A stretch of DNA of 64,000 nucleotides from Aquilaria yunnanensis (lineage: Eukaryota; Streptophyta; Magnoliopsida; Malvales; Thymelaeaceae): the NCBI GenBank assembly GCA_039654915.1, contig CM077597.1:29858001-29922000 (forward strand). Direction: 5' to 3'. Numbering within the stretch: position 1 is the first letter of the stretch; each line of letters opens with the position of its first letter. The position numbers and the translations under genes were made by a program. Under the pieces are notes generated by a model. That model had not been told where the DNA came from. It searched no databases and saw nothing but the letters and a program-made list of their open reading frames with translations. Of this stretch, positions 9,960 through 21,267 are shown in pieces.

Positions 9960-10261
9960 TGCTGGGTACAGGCGCGACGCGAGCGCGAGGGGGGAAAGGG
10001 GCTGGCGGCTGGGCCAGGGGCAGGGGGGGACGGCGGGGGTGGCGCGGCGGCACGGGCACGGGACGGCGAGCGACGGCACGGCGGAGACAGCGGCCGGCGA
10101 GGGGCGGAGGTCCGAGGAGAAAGAAGGAAAAGGAGGGAAAAGAAAAGGGGACGCGGCGGCGGGCCGGCGGGGCGACGGCGGCACGGGCACGACGGAGGCG
10201 GGACGGCGGGGCGACGGCGGCACGGGCACGGCGGAGGCGGCGACGGTGAGGAGAGAGGCAC

Positions 10262-10294
<33 letters not shown>
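9960..10294 (-). repeat. GC-rich LTR block with 39-bp tandem repeat and (AG)15
   Basis: 9960-10260 is extremely GC-rich, with strong strand asymmetry (G-rich plus, C-rich minus), inside an AT-rich LTR. A unit containing GGCGACGGCGGCACGGGCAC occurs at 10171 and again at 10210 (39-bp period). (AG)15 spans 10265-10294. Minus-strand ORFs here would encode Pro/Arg/Ser-rich low-complexity peptides, which I do not accept as proven genes. The block lies just downstream of the TATA box, so it is probably part of the transcribed leader. Confidence 0.7.
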
Positions 10295-10297
<3 letters not shown>

Positions 10298-10438
10298 ACA
10301 GCAGTGAAAAAAATTTTGGCTTTCTGGGGAAGAAGGGAAGAGGTCTGGGGCTAAGGGCTGTAATTTTCTCTTTTTTTTGAAACGGAGCTCTAAGTTTTTT
10401 TTCTATTTTTTTCTGTGTTCAGCACAAAATTTGGGGGG

Positions 10439-10448
10439 CTATTTATAG
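10439..10448 (-). promoter_or_regulatory. TATA box of the Ogre-like LTR promoter
   Basis: Minus-strand CTATAAATAG, a canonical plant TATA box, followed by a C-run and a plausible start region about 30 bp downstream (near 10410) leading into a CT-rich leader. Confidence 0.7.
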
Positions 10449-10951
10449 AGGAAGTTTAGCTGAACTGTTGATGGATAAATTAATAAAAAAATCCAAACTT
10501 ATCTCTTAAATTGGTAAAATGACAGTTTTAGTCCTTTACGTCTCTCAGCCTCTGGATAAGTTCCTGAAGCTTCTGATTTTGACAATTTTGTCGTTTTCTG
10601 TCAATTTGAGCCAAAAACGTCGGCAGGCTCAAAATTTTATGTGACAAACTGCCAAATGCTCCTGGAACTTTCAGAATTTGTCAATTTTACCTGAAACTTC
10701 TTAATTTTGTCATTTTTACCTCAAACTTTTAAATTTTGTCATTTTTATGGAGTTTTCTTTTTTTTCTTTCAAACATACATATATACACACATATATCAAA
10801 TCTTCACAAAACAAAACAAAAAAAAATATATATTTTAAACTAATTAAAAAAAATTTAGTAATAATAATAACAATAATAATAATAATACATTTTTTTATTT
10901 AATTTTTTTATTTAAATTTTTTTAATGGCCGGACGAAATTGGGTGTCAACA

Positions 10952-11872
10952 GCCCCTACTCCCGAAAGGTTATATATGCCAAAGATTGACTTGTACGATC
11001 GCCTTACCAACTTAGTGAACCACCTATAGGGGTATATGACCTCCATGAGGCTTGAGAGGGCCTCTAATGTCATCATGGGTAAGGCCTTTAGCTGTACGTT
11101 AACAGGAGTCACCACTTCATGGTTTGGGACTGACTGGGGTGGTTTTTCTCCTCATTTAAGGATTTTTCCCAGGGGTTATTGAGACACTTGTTGGGAAGTT
11201 GGCCAACTCCAAAGACGGTGGCCCATTTACTGAAGATTTGATAAGGTCAAGAAGAGTCCCTAAAGGACTACATCCGAAGATTTAATGCTAAAATAGTACA
11301 AGTGCTGGCGTTATCTCTAAAGTTGCACTTGGTGGCCATTACCTAGGGATTAGCGCAAGATTTAAGGCTAACTTGGGATCTTCATGAGAAGCTTGTGCGG
11401 GACATAGAAAAATTCTTTGAACAAGCTACAAGATACATGCATGGAGAGGAACTCAACCACTAAGCAGCCCCCTAAAGACCAACCCAAAAGTAAGAAAGGC
11501 AGATCCAGAAAGAAAGGTAAGGGTGACCCACAACTGGAGTTGATCCTCCCACCCTTGAGAGAAATGAGATTGAACATTCTCTATGCCCTTAAAAAAAAGA
11601 ACCAGGCCCTTTGGTGGCCACCGACAATGCCTTCGTAGGGCAAAAAGGAGCTTAAAATATACTGTAGTTACCACAAAGACAATGGGCATGATACTGAGGA
11701 ATGTTGGTCGGTGAAAAGGTTGTTCGAACACATAATCTAGGAGGGCAACCTAAAAGAATACCTATTTAAGCAAGAATGATAAGGGTGACAATGATAGAGG
11801 ATGAAGGCCCAAGCGGCCTTGGTCTATAATGGACTATATAAATCCCGGACCCTCAATAAGGGTGGTCCAAAT
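10952..11872 (+). pseudogene. gag remnant of copy A
   Basis: Reads PKIDLYDRLTNLVNHL near the left end (a degenerate form of the usual YDG..DP..HL gag start), then in broken frames capsid-like sequence, a basic KSKKGRSRKKGK stretch near 11490, and a zinc knuckle CSYHKDNGHDTEEC near 11660-11705 followed by KRLFEH. Many stops. Aligns along its length with 33900-34870 of copy B. The frame is cut at 11872 by a solo LTR and resumes at 13309. Confidence 0.75.
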
Positions 11873-13308
11873 TGTTGGGTTTCGAGAGCCAAACAACGCA
11901 GTGGAATTTAACTGAAACCCTCCAAGATCCAAGTGAAACGGGGTAAACCGGGTGTTCGAAAATTTTCATACCTAATTTTTGGTTGAGATCTCTCACTCAA
12001 CTGTAGAGTCGAATCACAAAACCTAAACAGTTAACGTGTTCAGGCCCTCTATGGTATCCACACGAGTTTTTCGGGATCACCATGCTTCCACCACGTCCCG
12101 ACAGATGCGTTTCTCTTGCGTTCGCAGTGCTAGCTTGCGTCCTCCAAAGAATTGCAAGGGAAGAGTGCGGTTGTCCTTTTGGGAGGCTAGGGCAAGGAGA
12201 CCTACAAATTTCTCACTAAAAGTTGTATTTATAGTGAGACTTAACTTCCAGGCCTAATGGGTTTCAAAGCCTTAATCCAATTAGGCTTTAATTTCGGGCT
12301 TTAATTTCGGGCTTAATAATGGCTCAACTCTTGGGCCCATTATTAATACGAAATTAAAGTGAAACCATAACCCAAATAATTAGCCCATGCACTCTAATGA
12401 TCCAAATAGCTATATGTGTGCGACCCAATAGGCTCTTTCCACGTTGGCAATGATCATAAATCACATTTATGATCATAAGCAATGAGCGGTGTCTAGCAAC
12501 ACATCATTGCTACCCAAGTGACAAGATTGTCGGTGATTCGACTAAACCTTTATGATCATCACCGATATATGCCATTGTCCCTTTGTCCAAGATATCAAGA
12601 CTAAGCACGAGACATGGAATGTGTCACTCTCGTATAGCCCAATCTTTGGTTTCTTGATTACCGAGTAGACCAACTTAAACTAATGACATTGATATCGTAT
12701 ATCAACTCATCTGAGCATGACCATGCATTTTTCTAAGTCTTACTCTATCAAGGGGCCCGAAGATATCACTCCCGTTACATAGGAGGGACAAATCCCATCT
12801 TGATCATACAAATCCCTCCGCATGATATGTGACATACCCAATGACCTCCTTCAAGTTCACTCAGTTACGAGCAACAAAGGAAAGTATCAAAGTATGTGAC
12901 TCACATGTAGGGAACCTTGATGATTTTAGGTCGAAGGACTACATATACCATGATCACTATAAGAATCACTTATGACACTCATATAACGACCCATGAAGTG
13001 TTCTCATGGTGGGTCAGTCTAGTACACAAGTTCTCCAACTTGTACCCATATGTAGACTACATATCTCATATTAGTCTCCATATGCACATATGCTAGTCAT
13101 TATGTATTATTGCAACCCGCTCCACAATAATACTATACTAAGGACGTTTAAGAATATCATTATTCTAAGGTTACAATTATGTTTATTACGTTACGCAGAA
13201 ACAAAACAACAAACATAATTGCTGGATTAATGCCTCAATAAAATATCATGACTCAATGTGCAAAAATACAATCATCTCATGATTGGCTTTTTGGGCACAA
13301 CACTAACA
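11873..13308 (-). repeat. solo LTR, Copia-like, in copy A
   Basis: Starts TGTTGGGTTTCG and ends CACTAACA. It is flanked by CAAAT (11868-11872) and CACAT (13309-13313), a 5-bp target duplication with one mismatch, and it interrupts sequence that is continuous in copy B. A reverse-complement relative lies at 54111-55503. The TATA-like sequence (complement of GTATTTATAG, about 12225) indicates minus-strand transcription. No internal domain remains, so it is a solo LTR from recombination. The superfamily is a guess. Confidence 0.85.
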
Positions 13309-13313
13309 CACAT

Positions 13314-14580
13314 GATCATCAAGGGGAAGGCTTTAACAGCTCAAAAGAGACAGAAGCGGGAAATTGCATAGCTAGAATTGGTTGACCTTGGCCGAGACAT
13401 AACGAGTGTTGATGGATCCTAGATAGTGGTCCCACACTTAGGAACATGAATTCTCTGTATCATTTTTCTTTGTCCCCATCCTAATTTGATGCCATGTGTC
13501 CACTTGATTAGAAATAACTATTTAGCATGAATTGAGATGGATGAAACAAAGAAACTCTTTCTTTCATTAAATCTCCACCAGCCACGACCAATCTCATCTA
13601 GCCTCCACAATGCGATGTGCAACCAAGCAACTCATTTTCTTCCCATCTCTGCTGCTTTCATTCCTTTCTTTGTCACAATGGAACCAACACTCACCAGGGA
13701 TGATGATAACGGCAGCTCGTCCCTATCTTCTTTTGCTTCTGCCTCTAACTTCCCTCTTCTTACTCTTTTTCCTTTACTACCGGCTCGAGACTACACCCTA
13801 TAAAATCCCATAAAACCTTTCTACTATTCTATTTCCTAACATTCCAGCCTAAATAATTTTAAAACGATCAATTGGAATAAACTGACTCATTTCAAGGTTC
13901 TATATTAAAGTTATTTGTGCTGAATCAAGAATACTAGTAATCTTAGAGGTATTTTATAGGGTTGAGCTGTTGAATTGACAAAATCAAAATTTCTAGAAAA
14001 CAAAAAATAGGAGACAGAGAGAGGAATAGAAGGACCAGTACAGGACTGTTTTTGGTGGTCTGGCTGTGTAGGTCAAGTTATTTTATGATAACTTCTCTGT
14101 TTCCATTAATTTCCATTTATATTTCACTGTTATCGATTATCAAATAGGACACATGGAAAAAAATAGAATAGGGGACAAGAAGGGCACAGAGAAAAGGGGA
14201 TAGAAGAGCTACGTTCCGCACTTAGACCTACTCGTATTTAGAGCATACATCAACAACTTTGACGTAGAAAAGGTATATCTGGATACAGGGGCCAATGTCA
14301 ATGTCATTTTTATTGGCTCATTAGAAAAGATAAGGGTTAAAAGATCCTCCCTGTCGCCTATGACTAGGCTTACCTTGGAGATAAATAAGGACGAAGTCCT
14401 CAAAATTGTGACCATCAAGGTCCCACTAATGTTAGTGGGTAAATATCACAATAGGGAGCTAACCTGTGACTCCCATGATGCAGAATTCCTTGTCCTAAAC
14501 ATCACGTCACCCTATAATGCCATTCTTGGCTGACCAACCTAGGTATAATTCCATGTTTAGGCTAATGTCAGAAAGCTAAC
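13314..14580 (+). pseudogene. protease region of copy A, split by a MULE
   Basis: 13314-13441 matches the segment before the protease in copy B. After the MULE, 14217-14540 reads PHLDLLVFRAYINNFDVEKVYLDTGANVNV, with the retropepsin catalytic DTGA intact, then VPLMLVGKYHN and FLVLN...YNAILG. Copy B has DAWLN in place of DTGAN, so copy A preserves the active-site motif better here. Short frame breaks make it non-functional. Confidence 0.75.
13442..14216. mobile_element. small non-autonomous Mutator-like element
   Basis: Flanked by CACACTTAG (13433-13441) and CGCACTTAG (14217-14225), a 9-bp duplication with one transition. The ends are imperfect inverted repeats: GAACATGA... on the left against GAACGTAG... 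read from the right, with shared internal blocks TTGTCCCC and CCATGTGTCC. The 9-bp duplication and long imperfect TIRs point to a MULE. The sequence is absent at the same point of copy B. Internal ORFs show no known domain. Confidence 0.75.
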
Positions 14581-14589
14581 GATGCTTTT

Positions 14590-17500
14590 TCTAAACTCCA
14601 AGTTATGTGGCAACTTTACAAAGCCCTGGGGAAAATGCGCTCGCACCTGTCGAGTCTAAAAAGTGCAGAGAGGCCATCCAAGAAAATGAGGATAGTACAA
14701 CTTTGCCTAATGATACGGAACTAGTAGAGGTGGCCCCTAGAAAGGCGATCAAGATTGGCAAAAACTTTTCATCTGAGTTTAAATAGAAGTTCATTCAATT
14801 TCTTAAAGCAAATATTCTTGGTCACTCGGCGAGATACCCGTGATAGACCCAAAAGTTATCACCCATTAATTGTAAGTGGATCTCTCCCCTCGACCAATGC
14901 TGCATAAAAGGCATATGGTGCCCAAGAGATAGGAACTCCTTAAAAGAGAAGTGGAAAGGCTACTAAAATCAGGAATTATTTAGGAGGTGCAATACCTCGA
15001 ATGGCTTGCCAACGTGGTATTGGTTAAAAAAAAATAATGGAGATTGGCACATGTGCATCGACTACACCAACCTTAATGACTATTGCCCAAAAGATATGTA
15101 TCCCTTGTCATCCATAGATCAATTGGTTGATGCCACATTCGAATTCAAGGTATTGTCTTTCATGGATGCTTTTAGTGGCTACCAAATCTGGATGCACCTA
15201 GAAGATGAAGAGAAAATGGATTTTATGACAGACAACGTCGTCTATTGCTACTAATGAATGCTGTTCGGCCTGAAAAATGTCGGAGCCACCTTACTAAAGG
15301 TTGATGAATCATGTCTTCATAGATCAAATAGGGAGAAATATGGAAGTCTATGTGGACAACATGATTATCAAAAGCAAGTCCAAAAACTAGCATCTTGATG
15401 ACCTAAGGGAAACCTTTCAAAGAATGCACCAATATAACATGAAACTGAATTCAAATAAGTGCACCTTTGGGGTAGGTGCCAGCAAACTCCTTGGTTACAT
15501 GGTCTCTGAAAGGGGAATCGATGCCAACCCAGATAAGATCAAGGCTATCTTTACAATAGTTGACCTTCAGAATAAAAGGGGTATTCAAAAACTAGCTAGG
15601 AGGTTAGCTACGCGTGGGAGGTTCGTCTCATGATTTGGTGATAGGTGTAGGCCATTCTTTCACATATTAAAGCAGAAAAATGGCCTTTGAATGGACGGAT
15701 GAATGTCGTAAAGCATTCCAGCAGACAAAAGACTATCTATGACACCTCCCTACATTAAAACAACCAAAGCCTGATGAGCCCTATGTGCTCTACTTAGTTG
15801 TCATTGAAGGCTTCGTCAGTGCTGCCCTCATCAGAAAAAAAGAAGTGGAACAATGGCCGTATAATATGTTAGTCAGACAATCCATGGGGGCGAACCCAAA
15901 TATCCTTTACATCATAAAGCAGTCCTGGAATTTATTATGGCATCTCAAAAATTACAACCATACTTTTAGTCTCGCCACATAACCGTCAGAACAAAATTAC
16001 CCTTATAGGATATCATACAAAAACCATATAAATTTGGCAGACTTGCTAAGTGGTGCATTGAACTGGGGGAATATGACATCCGCTACGAGCCCTAAAAAGC
16101 TATTAATGCACAAGCCTTAGTAGATTTTGTGACTGAGATGACGCCAAGCGTAGAAACGCAAGAGGGGCAAACCAAAACACCCATCTAGGAAATGTATGTG
16201 GATGAGACCTTGGGTCCTAAATGCCAAGGTGCATGCATCGCACTTAAGGGCCCACTTAACTTTGAGGCCACTTTCAGAATTATATTTTGCTTTCCCATAA
16301 CTAATAACATTTTGGAATACGAAACCCTCTTTGCTGAGCTGTAGATGGCTGGTCAGGTGGGGATGTGGAGTATATAGATATATAATGACTCCTAATTAAT
16401 AATAAATAAACTCACAAAAACAACAGGCACAAATGAGCTTGCTCTTCACAAATACTTTTGCATAGTGAGAAAGCTAATAAAGATGTTTGACCTTGTGCCG
16501 GTTCAGAAGATCCGTAAGACCTAGAAAGTTTAAGCTAATGCCCTCTTGAAGGGATGGAAAGATGCTGCAACAAAAGTACTCACAGACTTGTTTGTCCACT
16601 TGATATACATTACAACACCCAAAGATGATTAAAGGGAGTTGATTAAGACTTAACTCAAGAAGGGTACATTGAGTGGAATCCTTGAAAGAAAAAAAAAACC
16701 AAGTTCTGCGTATGACAGTTCCTCACTATCAAATGGGAGTTGTATAGAAGAGGGTTTGCTTCCCTTTTGTAGCGATGCCTAAGTTTGCTTTAGGGATATT
16801 GCGTTCTACAATGGATTCACTAGGGAGACTGTAGAGCACATATCGGTTCCAATGCCTTAGCCCACAAAGCTTTGTGACAATGTTACTTTTGGCCCACTAT
16901 CAGAAGGGATGCTAGAGAGTTCATTCGTACATGCCATAATTGCCAGCTCAATTCGAGAATATAGAGGCTGACTTCTTCTGATGTCTTCTTAGCAACGAAC
17001 TCTTGGTCATTTTCCATGTGAGGGATAGATCTAATAGGTGCATTGCCCATGGCCCCAAGGAAAGTTAAGTATGCATTGTGGTAGTGGATTATTTTATCAA
17101 ATAGGTAGAAACGGAGCCTTTTTCTTTCATCACTGTTCCCAATCATTAAATTCTTATCGAGAAACATCATTTGCCATTTTGGGTGTCCATGAGCCATCGC
17201 CACTGACAATGGAAAGCGGTTTGAAAACCAATAAGTTCAACAATTCACTGAAGAGAAGAGCATCCGCCTCTTCTTCACCCCCATTTCCCATCCCCAATCT
17301 AACGAGCAAGTAGAGGTCATTAATTTGATTATAAAAGAAGGCCTAAAAAAGAGACTAAGTGAGGTCAAAGGCAATTGGGTGGAAGAGTTATCAAGCGTCC
17401 TATGGGACTACCACACGACTCCCATAAAGCCTACAGGAAAATGACCCTTGGAACCTATGGAGCCAATGACCTTATACCTGTGGAAATTTTTTACCCTACC

Positions 17501-17830
17501 TTGCAAACTGAAGCTTATGATCCAATTCAGAGCATTGAAGCTCTTGAAGGAAATCTGGACTTGCTAGAAGAACTTAGGGAAGATGCGAGGGTTCACATGA
17601 GAGCCTTCAAACAATGAATTGCCCTCACTCACAATCAAAGTACAAAAGAGTTGAATATTCAAGTTGGAGGCCTGACCAGAATGCTAAGAACAAATTAGGA
17701 TGACCCTACTTGGTCATAAAGAAGCTTAGAGAAGGAGTCTACAAATTGACAAGTTTAGAAGGAAAAAGGCTATCCAGAAGCTATCACACAGATGACTTAT
17801 CTCCTTACTTTGCATAAATTATCACAAGAA
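14590..17830 (+). pseudogene. pol remnant of copy A: RT, RNase H, integrase
   Basis: RT at about 14930-15640: NNGDWHMCIDYTNLNDYCPKD, SFMDAFSGYQIWMHLEDEEK, FGLKN.GAT, and YVDN in place of catalytic YVDD. RNase H at about 15650-16500 (EMYVDETLGPKCQGA, then LEYETLFAEL). Integrase at about 16720-17830: an HHCC-type zinc segment ending FIRTCHNCQL, core D in GIDLIGALP, D in IATDNGKRF, E in SHPQSNEQVEVI, then GANDLIPVEI and NLDLLEELREDARV of the C-terminal region. Broken by many stops and shifts. Most changes fit long decay after insertion. Confidence 0.82.
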
Positions 17831-18224
17831 TAATTTGTTGTTACAGAAACAATCTCTTACTTTACATTATGTACCTTGATTACATTTGAATAAAGAGGCA
17901 TTCCTCTCACACTTTCTGTTATAATCACACAAGATAGTAAGAACCAAGCTTTCCAATTTCTTGATAGCCTAAGATCACTCGACAAAGCCCGCATTGGCTT
18001 CCTAATATGAAAGCTCCATACCTGAACCAAATATCATACTCGACCACTAAATGTCGAAGTCATTTCCAAAACATAAGAATAACACAGAGGCATTATGCAA
18101 GATGGATTTCTCATTAAAGAAAACTTCTTTACAATGATCTAAATTTAAAAAACTCTTTTACAATGAATAGAAAAAAAAAAAGGTTTTGAGGAAACAGAAG
18201 CAAAAAAGAGGATGGGGGCTAACA

Positions 18225-20668
18225 CTAAGGGCTCCTAAAATTCATTTGGAAGAGGGCCTTCATCAAGGTCCATCGCCAACGCATCCTTATTGAAAGTAGG
18301 AATCCTAGCTTTCCCGTCCTTAGGTCAAAACTCGTAATCCAAACCCAGATTCTCATAGGCTGAGAAAAAGGAGAGATCAAGGTTTGGATTCTCCTGCTCG
18401 ACCTGAAAGCGGCAAGAAAAAAACACCTTCCTTCAATTCTAAGAAGACAATCCTTCCAAGCCTCTTCTCCACCATCTAGACAAATGAGCCAAGCTCTTTC
18501 ACATAAGCATTGGCCTTGGTCCAAAAGCACTGGCACTCTAAATGGCCCTCGTGTCCAACAAAGCCAACTGCTTGATGTGCTCTACAAGAGGAATCGTAAA
18601 AGCAACCAAGCTAGAGCTTGCCTCACCTGCAACGGCCATCGAGCCCAATGGAGTGCACTTGTCCATCAGTAGGGTATCCTCAATAGTACCTATCTTGGAC
18701 TCTGCCATTTTCAGCAAGGCCGTCAGGCAATTAGCCTATTTTTAGGTCTCAGGTTCCCTCACCTAAGATTGTTTTAGAGCTTCCTGTAGCTCCCCCACCA
18801 TCCTCTTCAGCTCCTTAACAACACCCTCATTTACCTCCTTAGCCTCTTTCTCCAACTTGGGGTCTTTCGAAAGTGCCTTATTGGGGATTTCTTTGCTACT
18901 CAACTGCAACTAAAGGAAGCTAGCATTCTTGTGTAAGACCTCAAGCTTGGATTAAAGTGCCTTCTCCAGAGTTGCTCATCGTTCCCCCAAACCATAGGTG
19001 ACAATGGCTTCTTGCCAAACTTAGATTTGTTAGGAAGAAAAAACATCTCAAGCACTGAAATAAGTGAAGAAGTGTACCTGGAAAAAGTTGTAGCCCATTC
19101 TCATCAGCGTGCCCCTTTCTGCCTGGCGGGGTTGAGCTAGAAACTGTGGATCTATAGAGCTCTTTAACCCCTCTAGGATGTGATGGTAGAAGCTGGATCG
19201 ATCCTCAATGATCAACTTGCCAACCCCTACCATCCATAAAAGGTCAAAGACTTGGTCACACGCAATCCCTTTCAATGCCAAGTCTCTTTTTTGCACTTGA
19301 CTCTGCGTAGGGATCAAGTTGCATTGTTGGAAGCGCTTATCCAGCCTTAGCTCAGGCGGTCTCTCACAAGTAGATGGGGCCGCGTTAGGGATAACCCCCG
19401 TCAGGACCTAAATGGTATGATGAGGCAAGGTGGGAAGTGCGTTCTTTGGCGATGCTGCCTTCTGCATCTAGGACACGACCAAACCTTTAGCAGGGAGGTT
19501 CTCATAAGACCTCGCATACTTATTTGAAGTAGCTAAATGGAAACACCCATAATCAACACAAAATGACCATAAGTCTATAAAGTCAGCATGAAGAAAGTGC
19601 ACAAACGATGCCTTACCACTACCTCTATCACAATAAGCATTGTTCATAGGAGGCCCCGAAGGCCTCAACCTCTTACAAACCAACTGGGCCTTCGGAGGGG
19701 ACTCGGGAAGTTCCATCACTTTGGATGACAACTTGGATGATGAGGCCCCCGCAGTATACACCACACTGGTAGGGAGTATGTTGGTCTTGTGGGCATCTGG
19801 CAAGGCATCGGCAATGCCGTTGCGCCTCTTCAGAAACTCTTTGGCATGCCTACTCATTTCTACATGACGAACAACACAGTTAGATACCATGGCTTTGTAC
19901 AAAGAAAAACAGAAAATCATATGGCTGGGACATAACTTCTTCGATGGAGGGCCCCACTAGGCCCTGGTAGCAACCCTATAAGCCTCAGCCAGCCTTCCCT
20001 CCTGACCCTCCTCCCAAATGTAGGGGTTCTTCACTTGCGGATCCAGCCAATGGGCCTTACTGATTCTTGCCTACCTATGTGTGGTCTCATCCACCTCTGT
20101 GTAATTAATAGGGAACAACTCCAAAATATTGTTGTTCCCTATCATCTCCTTTAGCCAGTTAACCAACCCAAGATGCAAGCTATGGCCATCCAAGCCTTTG
20201 TATATGAGCACTATCTCAACCAATGCATGATGGGGGGTGTCCACAAACTCACAATAGAACCTCCATGATTGCTCATTCAATGTGTGGAAGAAACATTCCT
20301 TCCACCTTGACCATGAGTCCTTGTAGGACATGAACACAAAGGATATATTTCTGCCTTGATTGATGGGGGTAATGGGGAAGAAGCCGGTGTCTTTCTTCAA
20401 GTCCAACATGTAAAATTGGAGGAAGACCTTCAACAATGGAGACACCCCCTCCAACTTATAGCAGATAATGAAGTCGTTAATATGAAGAAATGAGTCCGGC
20501 ATCAGCTAAGAGGGCGAAATCTAGTAGTGCTCTCAAATTTGCTCTACCAACGGATGTAGGGGGAAGCGTAGCCCTGCCTGGAGCTGGTCCATAAACACAA
20601 CAAGAACATCTAGTGACATTTGAGTCATTGCCAAAGGTCGGGTTGGCTACCCTAGCCCAACCTGGCAA
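18225..20668 (-). pseudogene. antisense ORF (aORF) of copy A, fragmented
   Basis: Five collinear minus-strand fragments (20668-20477, 20502-20071, 19920-19468, 19317-19048, 18536-18225) lie downstream of integrase and opposite to it. The best part (20071-20502) reads GVSPLLKVFLQFY, then WSRWKECFF and WRFYCEFVD, and resembles the plant family called putative gypsy type transposon (PF04195) as I remember it. Antisense ORFs between pol and the 3' LTR are known in Retand and Grande elements of the Tat lineage. The role of the protein is unknown. Copy B retains the matching region. Confidence 0.62.
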
Positions 20669-20680
20669 GTTTGGTTCGAT

Positions 20681-21257
20681 CTGTACCTAAGTAGAGGCTG
20701 AAACTGTTCTCCTCCCATAACCCATGAATAACCTGCTCCATTCCAATTCCCCACTGGGCTGGACTGGGGCCAGGGTGACTTGCCCAATGTCCACTTTTAT
20801 TTTTAAGTTTCTTTTTTATCCTTTTTTTTTAATCAACTTGATTGGGATGAGAATAAGGATTCTTTTGATCTCAAATAATATAGGATATAATCCATGTTGA
20901 CTCTCTATCATTATATAGAAACATACAATAATTATAGATGCAAAAAATTGGTTTTGAGAGAATTTTTCCTTAAGCAAGTTCTAACGCAACTCGATTCAAC
21001 ATTAATCACAACTTAATATAAGTTTCGGTGAATTTTAAAAACGAAAATACATACAATATTGTAAAAGTAGATTTTCTTAAAAAATATTGTTATAATAAAA
21101 ACTCATTAAGTATCGTATGAACATATGATTATGAGCTCCCACACTTAACTCGAAACAATAGGCCAAGATACCACAATAATGTTCTTATCAACATGGGCGC
21201 ATATCAATTATTCTCAACAAAATCAAATAAGTAAAAGATTTCAACCATTAATTGACA
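20681..21257. other. no recognisable feature
   Basis: AT-rich DNA with a short poly-T run near 20820. The first 100 bp contain a GC-richer stretch with GGGTTGG...CCCAACC symmetry that could be a fragment of a small hAT-like repeat. Nothing else can be supported. Confidence 0.4.
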
Positions 21258-21267
21258 TATTTAAGTG

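Larger units (their letters stand above)
1..10951 (-). mobile_element. Ogre-like (Tat lineage) Ty3/gypsy retrotransposon, 5' part
   Basis: Reading on the minus strand from 10951 to 1, the order is long LTR, primer-binding site, extra ORF1 (DUF7745-like), gag-pro with G-patch, a predicted intron, and RT entering RNase H. The integrase and 3' LTR lie beyond the left edge. A long LTR, an ORF upstream of gag, and an intron between protease and RT are the recognised hallmarks of Ogre elements. Apart from one stop codon, all reading frames are open, so insertion was probably recent. The LTR starts at 10951, immediately next to gag sequence of a different plus-strand gypsy element (copy A), so this element is nested in copy A. 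The expected 5-bp target duplication cannot be checked because the other end is outside the window. Confidence 0.88.
7369..10951 (-). repeat. long terminal repeat (5' LTR) of the Ogre-like element
   Basis: About 3.58 kb. On the minus strand it starts TGTTGACACCCAATTTCG at 10951 and ends in CA next to the PBS. The composition is a mosaic: AT-rich U3 with a TATA box at 10448-10439, an AG/CT microsatellite, a very GC-rich block (9960-10260), AT-rich repeats (9400-9850), a long pyrimidine tract (7970-8340), and several small GC-rich hairpin-like modules. If the TATA box is used, U3 is only about 0.5 kb and R-U5 about 3 kb. The partner LTR is off the left edge. Confidence 0.82.
10952..20680 (+). 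mobile_element. decayed Retand-like Ty3/gypsy element, copy A
   Basis: Order on the plus strand: gag remnant (from 10952), CCHC knuckle, protease, RT, RNase H, integrase (to about 17830), a non-coding stretch (17831-18224), then an antisense reading frame. It is colinear with copy B at 32966-46150. Gag starts abruptly at 10952 because the Ogre-like element has inserted there; the 5' LTR and gag start should lie beyond that element. No 3' LTR resembling that of copy B is seen before 21250, so the right end is truncated or unrecognisable. A solo LTR and a small MULE interrupt it. Many stops and frameshifts. Confidence 0.8.

Noticed and set aside
9932..10380. Overlapping ORFs of 96-145 codons on both strands in the GC-rich LTR block
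   Set aside because: Low-complexity Pro/Arg/Gly sequence produced by GC-rich tandem repeats. Open frames on both strands at once are expected from composition.
13537..13813. ORFs of 67-88 codons in the small MULE
   Set aside because: Overlapping frames, no domain, inside a non-autonomous element.
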